Below are positions 1-8,816 of a stretch of 38,221 nucleotides of DNA, piece by piece (positions within the stretch are counted from its first letter, which is position 1; each line of letters opens with the position of its first letter). Location of the stretch: positions 1 to 38,221 of IMG/VR virus record IMGVR_UViG_3300050821_004882, one strand, 5' to 3'. The DNA comes from a virus. Below the pieces are notes generated by a model. The model saw nothing but the letters and a program-made list of their open reading frames with translations, did not search any database and was not told the origin of the DNA. Position numbers and translations under genes: made by a program.

Positions 1-98
1 TCGACTCTTCACGAATGGCAGACGGATGCTTTGAACGCTCCTTCCGCGAATGCATCTATTGAAGGAAATGATAGCTCGGCCACCGCAGTAACGCCGAC
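1..98. repeat. Terminal direct repeat, left copy (assembly closure)
   Basis: Bases 1-98 are identical to bases 38124-38221. The repeat lies inside one open reading frame (major capsid protein) that continues in frame across the join, so the contig is a circular or circularly permuted molecule opened at an arbitrary point. An overlap of this size fits an assembler k-mer overlap. It is not good evidence for a biological terminal repeat. Confidence 0.95.
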
Positions 99-765
99 GA
101 CCCGTCTTAATAATGATACTCAGATCCTAACCAAGAACTTTATTATCTCTGGTACGGAAGAGATCGTTCGTAAAGCCGGACGCGCCTCTGAAATCGGGTA
201 CCAAGTTCAGAAATTGACCAAAGAGCTTGCAACCGATATCGAGTATGCGCTTGTCATCAATACGGCAGCGGTTACCGGAGCATCCGCGACCGCTCGGCAG
301 ATGGAAGGTATTGCTGGATGGGTGACGACTAATGTCAATTCAGCGACGGCGAATCGAGCTTTGACGACTTCAATCCTTGATTCTCTCCTGGAAACCATTT
401 GGCTTGCTGGCGGTGATCCGGACGTGATCCTGGTCGGTGGAACCGAGAAAATAGCGATTGCTGGATTTACGTCCAACACTCGTTACATTTCGGCAGAAGC
501 GGCGAAAGTTGTGAATGCGGTCGATATTTATCAATCGAGCTTCGGAACGCTCAAAACCGTTCTTTCGCATGTGATCCAAAATAACTTGGCGAATACCTTG
601 TTCTGTTTGGATATGAGCTATTGGCGTAAAGCATGGCTTCGTCCAGTCGGATTGGCAGAACTAGCCCGGACTGGAGACGCTCGTAAATTCCAGCTTGTAG
701 CGGAATTGACTCTCGAAAGCCTGAATCAAGCGGCTTCGGGAACGGCGACACAGCTACTTAATTAA
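1..765 (+). CDS. Major capsid protein, SU10-like, 3' part
   Basis: This is the C-terminal 254 residues of the capsid protein that starts at 37992; joined across the circular closure the protein is 298 aa. It builds the procapsid shell. The whole protein fits the SU10-like/DUF5309 major capsid family: an N-terminal segment predicting helix, the TLHEWQTDAL stretch, a GTEEIVRKAGRASEI-type segment and a C-terminal stretch listing backbone-like positions (SYWRKAWLRP). The reading frame is open from base 1, so the TTG at 31 is an internal Leu codon and not a start. A GC-rich stem-loop follows the stop. Family assignment is by recognised sequence pattern and by position after portal and scaffold. 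Confidence 0.88.
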   Translation, partial: STLHEWQTDALNAPSANASIEGNDSSATAVTPTTRLNNDTQILTKNFIISGTEEIVRKAGRASEIGYQVQKLTKELATDIEYALVINTAAVTGASATARQMEGIAGWVTTNVNSATANRALTTSILDSLLETIWLAGGDPDVILVGGTEKIAIAGFTSNTRYISAEAAKVVNAVDIYQSSFGTLKTVLSHVIQNNLANTLFCLDMSYWRKAWLRPVGLAELARTGDARKFQLVAELTLESLNQAASGTATQLLN

Positions 766-783
766 GGAATTGAACTAAGGGGG

Positions 784-806
784 GCGGGAGAGTGTAGGGC
801 TCCCGC
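784..806 (+). terminator. GC-rich stem-loop after the capsid gene (weak terminator or mRNA stabiliser)
   Basis: GCGGGAG (784-790) pairs perfectly with CTCCCGC (800-806) around a 9-base loop, 19 bases after the capsid stop codon. The downstream sequence is only moderately T-rich (TCCCTCATGTTCTTT), so it is not a classical strong terminator. Its position suggests partial termination or 3'-end protection of the capsid message, which would set capsid output above that of the following genes. That role is inferred. Confidence 0.5.
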
Positions 807-826
807 TCCCTCATGTTCTTTAAAAT

Positions 827-1144
827 ATGATTTTACGCTCATCGCGCTTAAAAGAAGAAACGATTATTACTGAAGGAAAAGACGGTATTACGATGCAAAA
901 GATCGTGAATCTTGAACCCGTTTTAGCGAATAATTATTTGCAGAAAAAAGAATTAAATAATGGATTTACCAAAGATAGATCTATGAGAAAGATAGCCTCA
1001 ATTCCTTTTGAAACATGGCTGAATTTAACTCAGAGATTTCCTGAATTGTTGTTAGGCGATAAAGAGTTAAAAGAAAAGACTTTGAATAAGTGGCTCCATA
1101 GTGAAGAAGGGAAAATGTTTTGGTCAGTGGAAAAAGGCGTCTAG
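827..1144 (+). CDS. Small conserved virion-region protein
   Basis: A 105-aa protein directly after the major capsid gene. The C-terminal half (about residues 52-105) has the pattern RKIASIP, an aromatic/Leu helix, then LNKWLHSEEGKMFW. This resembles a short protein often seen downstream of capsid genes in podoviruses, where a 'replaced by row number in a short helical repeat' type of tail (Leu-x-x-Trp-Leu) ends near an Arg/Lys-rich tip. Function is unknown. No good ribosome binding site precedes the ATG at 827; an internal ATG at 893 has GAAGGA 15 bases upstream and is an alternative. The stop overlaps the GTG start of the next gene. Confidence 0.6.
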   Translation: MILRSSRLKEETIITEGKDGITMQKIVNLEPVLANNYLQKKELNNGFTKDRSMRKIASIPFETWLNLTQRFPELLLGDKELKEKTLNKWLHSEEGKMFWSVEKGV

Positions 1145-1821
1145 TGAATATAAAAGATATCGATATCGATATCCTTCTGCCTACTTCGAAAAAGTTGGAT
1201 AGGTTAGATAATTTGCTTTGCCAAATTTATGCATGCCTGAATTCAGGGCTTAAGACACGTGTAACTATTGGCATGACAGGCGATTACCGAGAACTTTACG
1301 CAAGGTTGACGAAAGATCAGATCGATAAAATAAGATTCATAAAAGATTGCCCAGAAGGAGGCGAGGTAGGACATCCGGCTTTAAAGTATATGCTTGAGAA
1401 TTTCGATTATTCCGATTGGATTACATTCGTAAATGACGATGATTGCACTCCGTCATGGGCACTTAAGCATCTTTGGGATAAGAGAGAAGGCGTCTCAATG
1501 GTATTGGGCCAAGCTATTGGCGTTTCACGTGAACGGCATTTCAATTTGTCAGCTTGGAAGTTGGGGCCAATGCCGGATATTTCAATTAATCACATTTGCG
1601 CCGGGAATGGAATTTACAACATGCGATCACTTGAGAAACTTCCCAAGCCATGGTGGAATTTAATTAGAACTGGTGATTATGATTTTGTTAAACGAATGGA
1701 GAAACATTTTCCGTATAAAATCATTCCCAGCGTGGTTCTGATGCTTTCATTCGCTGAGTTATCGAATCTTGGCGTTGAATTCAATTTCAATTTTAACAAG
1801 GCTTACGGTAAGATTTTGTGA
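1144..1821 (+). CDS. Glycosyltransferase, GT-A (family 2-like)
   Basis: A 225-aa protein expected to transfer a sugar from a nucleotide-sugar donor in the cytoplasm. It starts with a beta-strand pattern (DIDILLPTSKKLDRL) typical of GT-A folds. Around residues 91-106 it has WITFVNDDDCTPSW, an acidic DDD triplet (98-100) in the place of the metal-binding DxD motif. It is shorter than most GT2 enzymes, as is usual for phage versions. The GTG start overlaps the previous stop (TAGTG) and has AAAAGG upstream; a TTG at 1120 would extend it but lacks support. The next gene, also a glycosyltransferase, overlaps it by four bases, so the pair is probably translated together. Acceptor unknown: virion protein, or host surface glycan. 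Confidence 0.75.
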   Translation: MNIKDIDIDILLPTSKKLDRLDNLLCQIYACLNSGLKTRVTIGMTGDYRELYARLTKDQIDKIRFIKDCPEGGEVGHPALKYMLENFDYSDWITFVNDDDCTPSWALKHLWDKREGVSMVLGQAIGVSRERHFNLSAWKLGPMPDISINHICAGNGIYNMRSLEKLPKPWWNLIRTGDYDFVKRMEKHFPYKIIPSVVLMLSFAELSNLGVEFNFNFNKAYGKIL

Positions 1822-2987
1822 AGAAAATTTCAGTTTTCAGGAATGAAAATGGCGGCTGTGATTTCTATCGCGCATGGCTTCCTATCAATACAGCAATGAA
1901 AAATGGCGCTTGGAACATGAAAGAGATTTGGGCGTCCAATCTTCTTTTCGAGATTTCAAATAACACGGATAGATTCCTTGAAGTGATGAATAGTGATATC
2001 TATCTGATTCAGCGTTTGGCCGGGGAAAAATTAATCAAACGCATTCGAAGCTTTGCCGCGGAATGCAAGCTTTCACCTAAAATTATTATTGACCATGATG
2101 ATGACGTTTTCAATGTTTCGCCACTTTCCAATCATTATTGGGAATACGGAACCAAGGAAATAAAAATAGTTCATGACGGTAAAATCATTCACGAATGGAA
2201 AGATGGCGTTAATATAGACATCAAGAAAAATATAAAAGTGTTGGATGAAGTTAAAACAACGTTAGGCCATGCGGATATGGTGACGGTAACTACCGATATT
2301 TTGGCCGATGTTTTTCGTCAATATAACGACAATGTGAAAGTTCTTCAAAATTGTCTAGATCTCAATCAGTGGAATCGACTTGATGTCAAACGCAAGAATC
2401 CTGATGAAGTGAGGATTTGCTGGGCTGGCGGCCATTCCCATTGGGAAGATTTGTATCTTATTCGTGAACCACTTCGAGAGATTGGCGAAAAATATCAGAA
2501 CGTAAAAATTATCATGGTCGGATATATGCCTCAGGGAATGAAGAAACATTTTAGAGAAGGTCAAATCGAATTCCATGAATGGGTTGAAACTCCCGCACAT
2601 CCATTCCGCATGGCAGCGCTCGATATTGATATTGCCCTGATTCCTTTGGCTGAAACACCTTTCAATAGATCCAAGAGCGCTATCAAATGGATGGAGTTTG
2701 GAGCCTTAGAAATTCCTTCCGTCACTTCTTTTGTTCCACCTTATAGTGAAATAAAATCAGATGAATACCTGAATAATGGAATTTTCATAGATGGGAATGA
2801 CAAAAATGGATGGATCAAGGGACTTGAACTTTTAATTGAAAATCATGAATTGAGAAAACAACTTGGAAAGAATGCGCGCGAATTCGTGAAAAATAATTTC
2901 GATATCAACACCCAATATAATCAATGGGTCAAAGCTTATGAGGAGGTCCAATGCCCGTCGTCATCCCACCTAACCCGAACCTCCTAG
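1818..2987 (+). CDS. Glycosyltransferase, GT-B (family 1/4-like)
   Basis: A 389-aa protein with the two-domain layout of GT-B enzymes. The N-terminal domain includes PKIIIDHDDDVFNVSP. The C-terminal nucleotide-sugar domain begins near residue 193 (RICWAGGHSHWEDL) and continues with VKIIMVGYMPQ, DIDIALIPLAETPFN, the acceptor-loop-like SKSAIKWMEFGALEIPSV, and a C-terminal helix (LRKQLGKNAREFV) seen in many group 1 glycosyltransferases. The GTG start overlaps the upstream stop as GTGA. Its 3' end overlaps the adaptor gene by 37 bases. It lies among virion genes, which suggests modification of virion or exported fibre proteins; that is inference. Confidence 0.8.
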   Translation: MKKISVFRNENGGCDFYRAWLPINTAMKNGAWNMKEIWASNLLFEISNNTDRFLEVMNSDIYLIQRLAGEKLIKRIRSFAAECKLSPKIIIDHDDDVFNVSPLSNHYWEYGTKEIKIVHDGKIIHEWKDGVNIDIKKNIKVLDEVKTTLGHADMVTVTTDILADVFRQYNDNVKVLQNCLDLNQWNRLDVKRKNPDEVRICWAGGHSHWEDLYLIREPLREIGEKYQNVKIIMVGYMPQGMKKHFREGQIEFHEWVETPAHPFRMAALDIDIALIPLAETPFNRSKSAIKWMEFGALEIPSVTSFVPPYSEIKSDEYLNNGIFIDGNDKNGWIKGLELLIENHELRKQLGKNAREFVKNNFDINTQYNQWVKAYEEVQCPSSSHLTRTS

Positions 2988-3895
2988 CGCTTGTCACAGA
3001 AGGAATCAATCAGGCGGGCGAATATAACCCGTCATCAACTTTATTGAATCGCGCCCAGAATGAATGGATAGAGGAAATAAAAAATGAGATTTGGCATCTT
3101 TCAAAGAAGCCGAAGATCCTTCATGTAACAGCCTATGCAATTTCAAATAAAGGCCAATCTCGCTATGCCTTCCCGAAGGATTATTCAAGCGATCTATTTT
3201 TGACTCTACTATGGGGAAGTTTTACGGGAACTTGTCAGGGTGGTTCAACCAATACAATCACATTGGCTACCAATGATGTATCGGGAGATAACGTTATCGG
3301 TAAGGAAATTTTGATGATGAGCGGAGGGAGTGCCGGCAGTTACGCTCAAATCGTTAATATCGATGCAACTATTCCTAGTGCAAAAGTAGCCAATATGATC
3401 CCCAATTTTAATGTCGCTCCGTCTCCTGGCGACACTTATATGATTATCGATGTCGAGTATCCGGTCGAGACACGTCCTATCTGGGATTGGGAAGCACGTC
3501 AAAAACTTGTCGCGCCCGGCCTTCCGCAGTTTCTTTATCCATTGGGAGATGACCAGGAAGGGTATTTTGTTTTTAATTGCCCTCCTGATTTCACAAGAGG
3601 GATGAGGCTCCGTTATTATTCCGATATAAGTCAGTTAGACGTGAACTCAACCTTAATGAGTGTCCTCTACCGTAAATGGCGCAATATTTGGATCAAGGGA
3701 ATAAAGTTTAGAAAGTTGGCCGATGAGAATGATGACTTAGCTCCTGCGGCTCAACAGGATTACAAGATGGAACTTCGGAATCTTATTTACCGTGAAATGT
3801 ACGGAATGGATATCAGTAACCTAACGGATCGGATCATGGATTTCGATTTTGGAGCTTTGGACAATTATGGCGGCGCAGGAGGGACCAAGTGGTGA
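2951..3895 (+). CDS. Head-tail adaptor (P22 gp4 / T7 gp11-like)
   Basis: A 314-aa protein expected to bind the portal ring and form the head-to-tail joint. The N-terminus has the helical pattern LLNRAQNEWIEEIKNEIW typical of podovirus adaptor proteins, followed by a beta-rich middle with YAFPKDYSSD (the 'PxDF/Y' turn seen in this family). The C-terminal half returns to helices (RKWRNIWIKGIKFRKLADEN). A strong ribosome binding site (GAGGAGG) precedes the ATG, which lies inside the end of the glycosyltransferase gene. Position after capsid and before tail genes supports the call. The family name is recognised by pattern, not by search. Confidence 0.65.
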   Translation: MPVVIPPNPNLLALVTEGINQAGEYNPSSTLLNRAQNEWIEEIKNEIWHLSKKPKILHVTAYAISNKGQSRYAFPKDYSSDLFLTLLWGSFTGTCQGGSTNTITLATNDVSGDNVIGKEILMMSGGSAGSYAQIVNIDATIPSAKVANMIPNFNVAPSPGDTYMIIDVEYPVETRPIWDWEARQKLVAPGLPQFLYPLGDDQEGYFVFNCPPDFTRGMRLRYYSDISQLDVNSTLMSVLYRKWRNIWIKGIKFRKLADENDDLAPAAQQDYKMELRNLIYREMYGMDISNLTDRIMDFDFGALDNYGGAGGTKW

Positions 3896-4833
3896 AGAAA
3901 CTGATTTGGTGCATATTGGCAGTTGGATCGGTCCTGATTGTGCCGAATCTTTATTCAGCTATTGGAGGAGGTCCAGGCGGGATATCCATTAACTTTATAG
4001 AAAATCAGGGTTCTACCGTAACTCAGCGCCAATATTTGAATTTTACAGGGACAGGAGTTACAGCAGTTGATAACTCAACCATGTCGCGGACCGATGTCAT
4101 TATTAATGGAAGCACAGGGACAGGAGGTGGATTGGTTGTGACTGGAACTCCCCAGATAAATTATGAAGTTGTTTGGAATGGGTCGGGTGCAGTTTGGGCA
4201 GCGGAAGGGACAAGTTTTTCTTTTGGGATAAATTCTTTCTCTGATTCTCAACCGGGAACGATTGAGGAAGGCGTAGGAGTCTGGAAATCAACCGGGAATA
4301 TTTCTTTCACTGCAAGTTATAACAATGGCCCAGCAACCGGCGGTTATGTCTCTTTCGGAGGGTGGTCTAATCTTACTCTAACGAATACATTCCAGGGTCC
4401 TACGGTAACAGTCGCAAATACAAATTTCCCTTCTGTAGGGGGAACCGTTGTTTTTACTCTGAATGCGACGAACGGGACCAGTTCTCCGACAGCAACAATA
4501 ACCCACACATTTAACAATGATCGATATTATGGAGTGAGTACTCTTCAAAGCGGATGGACCTCCGGACAGGTTTTGGCTTTCGGTACAAACGATTTGGTCA
4601 ATTCTATACCGAATACGTTTACGGTAAATCCTGGAGCCGGCCAATATATCGTAAATGCCTATCCTTCTCGCCTGGGGACCTCATCTTATAGTGTTGGCGG
4701 GTTTTCGGGAGGATTCAATTCTCCTCAAACTGTTTCAGTGACGAATGCATCCGGTTTCACAGAAAATTATTACGTCTATTCGAGTGTTAATTCAAATCTA
4801 GGCAGCACCACGGTGGTGGTTACAACTCCATGA
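3892..4833 (+). CDS. Exported tail-fibre-like protein with signal peptide
   Basis: A 313-aa protein whose first 24 or so residues form a Sec-type signal peptide (MKKLIWCILAVGSVLIVP, then a short polar stretch). The body looks like a phage tail-fibre or appendage protein: N-terminal LNFTGTGVTAVDNST, Gly/Ser/Thr-rich beta repeats, and a C-terminal domain with RYYGVSTL, YPSRLGTSSYSVGGFSGGF and SGFTENYYVYSS, a pattern I associate with phage appendage C-termini. The GTG at 3892 overlaps the upstream stop as GTGA; the GTG one codon earlier is possible. AGGAGG lies at the right distance. It heads a five-gene run of proteins with the same N-terminal feature, coupled by ATGA to the next gene. Confidence 0.72.
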   Translation: MKKLIWCILAVGSVLIVPNLYSAIGGGPGGISINFIENQGSTVTQRQYLNFTGTGVTAVDNSTMSRTDVIINGSTGTGGGLVVTGTPQINYEVVWNGSGAVWAAEGTSFSFGINSFSDSQPGTIEEGVGVWKSTGNISFTASYNNGPATGGYVSFGGWSNLTLTNTFQGPTVTVANTNFPSVGGTVVFTLNATNGTSSPTATITHTFNNDRYYGVSTLQSGWTSGQVLAFGTNDLVNSIPNTFTVNPGAGQYIVNAYPSRLGTSSYSVGGFSGGFNSPQTVSVTNASGFTENYYVYSSVNSNLGSTTVVVTTP

Positions 4834-7800
4834 AAAAATTACTGTTATCCCTTATCGGATTGGCTTTAAGTTCAATAGCCTTCGGGAATCCCGGAGACGT
4901 AACCACAATTAACACGATCAGCCCACAAAACTACCCGAATTCATTTCAATATATCGTTCGCTCAACTGACGTTTTTGTAAGCACTTTGACTTTTACGAAG
5001 AACCTTGGATCAGCCGATGTCAATCTCCAACATGCCATGAACACGATTGACCAATTAAGTTCAAGCGCAGGGACCATCAGTACCATCACGGCTGGAACTG
5101 GAATAACTGTGACCAATTCAACCGGACCCATCGTTACTATATCAGCCACAGGAACAGGAAGCGGCAACATCAGCACGATGACCGCTGGGCCAGGAATCAC
5201 TTTGACAAACTCAACGGGTCCAGTAACAATCATTCAGGTGACCAGCACTACGGTCTCAGCGGGATCCTACACTAACACAAACCTGACGGTGAATGCCCAA
5301 GGTCAAATAACCGCTGCCTCTAACGGATCGGCGGGAAGTTCAGGATCGATCAGCACGATCACGGCGGGCGTGGGAATCAGTGTTGTGAATTCAACAGGTC
5401 CCAACGTGACCATTTCCGCAACGGGCGCCGGCGGTTCTGGTTCCATCAGTACCATAACAGCAGGAGCCAATATCGTTGTTACCAATTCGACAGGCCCAAA
5501 TGTAACTGTTGCGCTTTCTTCAAATGTATCTATCGCTACAATAACCGTTACAAATTACGGATCATTCACGAATGTTTCTACTATGACTTTCTCTTTAGGA
5601 ACAGATTTGAATCTTGGGTATCTAACTCCAAGCACCTATTTGGGTGTAGATGCTAATGGGAACGTGATAAGTACAACAACTCCAACCGGTAGCGGTGGGT
5701 CTATTGGAACTATAACGGCAGGATCAAATATTATTGTTACTAATTCAACAGGACCGAATGTAACAGTGTCATTGTCTTCAAACGTAACCGTATCTACATT
5801 AACTGTTACTAGCTACGGTGCTTTTACAAATGTGTCATCTATGACCTTTTCGGCGGGAACTGATCTTATCTTAAATTATTTAACCCCAAATAGTTATTTG
5901 GCTGTTGATGGGAACGGGAATGTTATCAGCACAACCACGCCGACCGGAGGAGGTGGTGGAGGTGGAAGTGGTGCTTTGAATACTCAACTCAATGGTTCTG
6001 GGGTCGTAACTACATCCACGCTTAATGTTCTGAGCCCATTAACCATGACAAATATTGGTGGCGTTGGAACGTTAGGAGCAAACGTTATAAATAATCAAAG
6101 TTCAAATCAGAGTGGCTCTGTTTTCAATGTTTCAAGTGGAACAGATCAGGGAACGCTTTATGTATCTACATTGGCTCTTATTGGTTCAACTACATATGGA
6201 CAGTATGCAATCGATGAAACCGGGACTGGAATAAATCAGCAAATGAATTTTACCCTTGCAGGAACAAATATGGCTTATTTTGATAATGGGGGTGGACTAA
6301 ATTTAATTGGTACCGGGAATGCCTTATCTTTTCGTGATCGAACCTTACCCGTATATACAACCGTTGATTTTACCAATAACAAAACTTGGCAAATCTATTC
6401 TGTTGGGACTAGCGGCGGTAATTTTGGTCCCATGTTTGATATGGGACTTGATAATGGGCAAGCAACTATCGGATCGGTGGCGTATGGTTATGATGGAAAT
6501 ACAGCTGGAGCACAATTATTGATTCTTCCCTACACATCTAGCACGATAGGGCAAATTATAAAAGGACAATCTGGACAGAGCGCAGATTTGTTGGATTTGG
6601 AAACAAATTCGGGACTTGTTTTGGGATCTTTTAACAGTTCCGGATTTTTGACCAACGCTCAGATAAGCACCCAATATATAACAGATTACGCGAATGCAGT
6701 TGGCTATTGGGCAATGGCTCAGATTTCTGGAACTTCAATCCAAGCTGTCAATAGGGTCGCGACAATGACAGTGGTGGGCGTACAGGGGGCATCCGGTCAA
6801 TCTGCGGATTTGCAAGATTGGAAAAATTCATCTAATAGTGTTTTAGCTTCTGTTTCTTCGGTTGGATCTATAACTACGCCAAATTTAACCGATAGTGCTT
6901 TGACTTCCGGGCAATGTGTACAGGCTGGTAGCGGCGGTCTACTTGAGACAACGGGTTCTCCTTGTGGTTCTGGCGGTGGGGGGTCTGGTGGAACAACGAA
7001 TTGGCAATCAAATGGGTCATTCATTGTAAATTCTGCCTCAGCAAATTTTGTTTCTCCTCTTACCCTGACGAGCGTGGGTGGCGTAGCGACGATCGGAGAC
7101 AATTCCATTTTCAACCAAACTACACGCCAAGCCGGGGCGGCTCTTTACGTAGATTCAGCGACAGCTGGGATCGGTACAATTCTTCAGCAAAACGATGAAA
7201 CCGGGAACGGACCAATATCCATAAATCTTTTTACGACCACCGAAAATGAACCGAATCAATTTATTCATGATGCGGTGATTCATGCCATCATTCCCAATCC
7301 ATCGGGGAACGATCCTGAACTTGGCGGTGGTTTTGTTATTAGCGCTGGGACAATGCCATTTAATCAGAATGATATAAATTATCGCCAACCCTATATGGCT
7401 CTTTCGCCAAGTAATACGCCATCAACCAATCCTGGATTTATTTCTTTTTTCAATGGCAGCACAACGCCAGAAGTTGAATTGACCAGCACAACCGTTCAAG
7501 CAACAAAAAAGATTTTGGTTTCACCAACGGGCGCACAGGGTGAAATTGATTTAGGTGCATCCTCCGGAGGAACTTATGTTGGTCTGAAATCGAGCGCGAC
7601 CATAGCGACATCGACTGTTTGGACGCTTCCGAATGCCGATGGATCTTCTGGACAAGTGATGGCAACCGATGGGAATAAAAATCTTTATTTTACAACGATT
7701 AGTGGTGGTAGCGGGAGCGGGATTGTTTCTCCGGGAACATTTACATGGATCAATAATTTTGGAATGTCTGTTTCAACATTAGTTGCGACTTCTTCCATTA

Positions 7801-8816
7801 CTTTAACAAATGGGAACCTTATCCTACCGTCGGCTACCGCTTCCCCTCCTGGCGCAGGACTATCATTACAGTTTAGCGATGGTGGAGGTTTCTGGGAAAA
7901 CACATTAGATTCAAATTCCCTTAATTATTCTTATGATGGGACGATAACAAACAGACTTTTCCGTTTCGGTGGATCGAACGCTAATTTCTACAAGCCTCTT
8001 TATCTAGATGTTGGTACTCTTTCGATGTCCGGAGGTTATACACCAACGATTAGTTTGCAATCTGACTATACCAGCAATTCGTCTTCGTATACGGTTCTTT
8101 CTCTTAATCATGGCATATCAAATGGGGCCAATGCGTATATGGCTTTAAAAGATTCCGGTCCGAATCCAGCCGGTTCTTCAGTAGGCCAATATTTTGTTAT
8201 CGGTACCAATCAAAGCGCAAGACAGAATCAAAGCACTGTCGCGCCCGGAACAGATCTTTTGACTATCGATGTTAGCACTCAATCGACAAATGGGAATACT
8301 CAGATTAACGGTGTGCTTACCGTTGTCAGCGCAAGTACACAACCTTCAACATTAACTACTGGCCTTATCGTGAGTGGCGGCGCTGCCATTTTGCAAGGAA
8401 TGAATTCGTCGACGCTATCATCTGCTGGTAATTATGGGGAGAGATTTTCTAGTAGCGTCCTAACTGCTACAAATATCCCAACTACAACGCAGTGGGGTGA
8501 TTTAGCATCTATAAATTTAACAACGGGTGCATGGATTGTTACGCTTCAGGAATGCGAACAATCTGCGGGTGCAACCATAACCAGTGGCGGATTTATTGCC
8601 ATTAGCACAACCTCCGGTAACAATTCCGGTGGTCTTAATTATCCAGATAATGAGATTGAATTACCTTTAGCGGCCACAACCGATGGATGCGGGACCATAT
8701 CCGGATACCAACTTAATCTAGCTTCCAATACAACCATATACGCAAAAATGCAAGATGCTTATAGTCTGGGTCAGCCGACAATGAAAGGGCGGATCTCAGC
8801 GAATCGGATCTATTGA
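4830..8816 (+). CDS. Giant tail-fibre-like protein with signal peptide and internal repeats
   Basis: A 1328-aa protein, the largest in the genome. Residues 1-19 are a textbook signal peptide (MKKLLLSLIGLALSSIAFG). After it come repeated 20-30-residue units of the form STITAGxGIxVxNSTGPxVTI from about residue 85 to 300, including an 86-residue tandem duplication. Later segments repeat GQSADL...LASxSSxGxxT blocks and SPLTLTSVGGVATIG blocks typical of fibrous beta-structures. The last 130 residues (WGDLASINLTTGAWIVTL ... TTIYAKMQDAY ... KGRISANRIY) match the usual receptor-binding C-terminal domain of phage fibres. The start overlaps the previous stop (ATGA). The signal peptide is unexpected for a protein normally assembled in the cytoplasm. 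Confidence 0.78.
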   Translation: MKKLLLSLIGLALSSIAFGNPGDVTTINTISPQNYPNSFQYIVRSTDVFVSTLTFTKNLGSADVNLQHAMNTIDQLSSSAGTISTITAGTGITVTNSTGPIVTISATGTGSGNISTMTAGPGITLTNSTGPVTIIQVTSTTVSAGSYTNTNLTVNAQGQITAASNGSAGSSGSISTITAGVGISVVNSTGPNVTISATGAGGSGSISTITAGANIVVTNSTGPNVTVALSSNVSIATITVTNYGSFTNVSTMTFSLGTDLNLGYLTPSTYLGVDANGNVISTTTPTGSGGSIGTITAGSNIIVTNSTGPNVTVSLSSNVTVSTLTVTSYGAFTNVSSMTFSAGTDLILNYLTPNSYLAVDGNGNVISTTTPTGGGGGGGSGALNTQLNGSGVVTTSTLNVLSPLTMTNIGGVGTLGANVINNQSSNQSGSVFNVSSGTDQGTLYVSTLALIGSTTYGQYAIDETGTGINQQMNFTLAGTNMAYFDNGGGLNLIGTGNALSFRDRTLPVYTTVDFTNNKTWQIYSVGTSGGNFGPMFDMGLDNGQATIGSVAYGYDGNTAGAQLLILPYTSSTIGQIIKGQSGQSADLLDLETNSGLVLGSFNSSGFLTNAQISTQYITDYANAVGYWAMAQISGTSIQAVNRVATMTVVGVQGASGQSADLQDWKNSSNSVLASVSSVGSITTPNLTDSALTSGQCVQAGSGGLLETTGSPCGSGGGGSGGTTNWQSNGSFIVNSASANFVSPLTLTSVGGVATIGDNSIFNQTTRQAGAALYVDSATAGIGTILQQNDETGNGPISINLFTTTENEPNQFIHDAVIHAIIPNPSGNDPELGGGFVISAGTMPFNQNDINYRQPYMALSPSNTPSTNPGFISFFNGSTTPEVELTSTTVQATKKILVSPTGAQGEIDLGASSGGTYVGLKSSATIATSTVWTLPNADGSSGQVMATDGNKNLYFTTISGGSGSGIVSPGTFTWINNFGMSVSTLVATSSITLTNGNLILPSATASPPGAGLSLQFSDGGGFWENTLDSNSLNYSYDGTITNRLFRFGGSNANFYKPLYLDVGTLSMSGGYTPTISLQSDYTSNSSSYTVLSLNHGISNGANAYMALKDSGPNPAGSSVGQYFVIGTNQSARQNQSTVAPGTDLLTIDVSTQSTNGNTQINGVLTVVSASTQPSTLTTGLIVSGGAAILQGMNSSTLSSAGNYGERFSSSVLTATNIPTTTQWGDLASINLTTGAWIVTLQECEQSAGATITSGGFIAISTTSGNNSGGLNYPDNEIELPLAATTDGCGTISGYQLNLASNTTIYAKMQDAYSLGQPTMKGRISANRIY
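5080..5963 (+). repeat. Tandem repeats inside the giant fibre gene
   Basis: The protein unit ISTITAGxGIxVxNSTGP recurs beginning near 5083, 5167, 5350, 5443 and 5700. Two adjacent blocks of 258 bases (5448-5705 and 5706-5963) encode 86-residue units that share most residues, including NSTGPNVTV, MTFSxGTDL and GNVISTTTPTG. The nucleotide copies have diverged at third positions, so the duplication is not very recent. Such blocks lengthen a fibrous shaft. Confidence 0.85.

Noticed and set aside
1-98. Biological direct terminal repeat used for packaging
   Set aside because: It lies inside the capsid gene and has assembler-overlap size; no sign of a packaging terminus.
6307-6522. Internal open frame within the giant fibre gene
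   Set aside because: Out-of-frame shadow with no binding site or domain.
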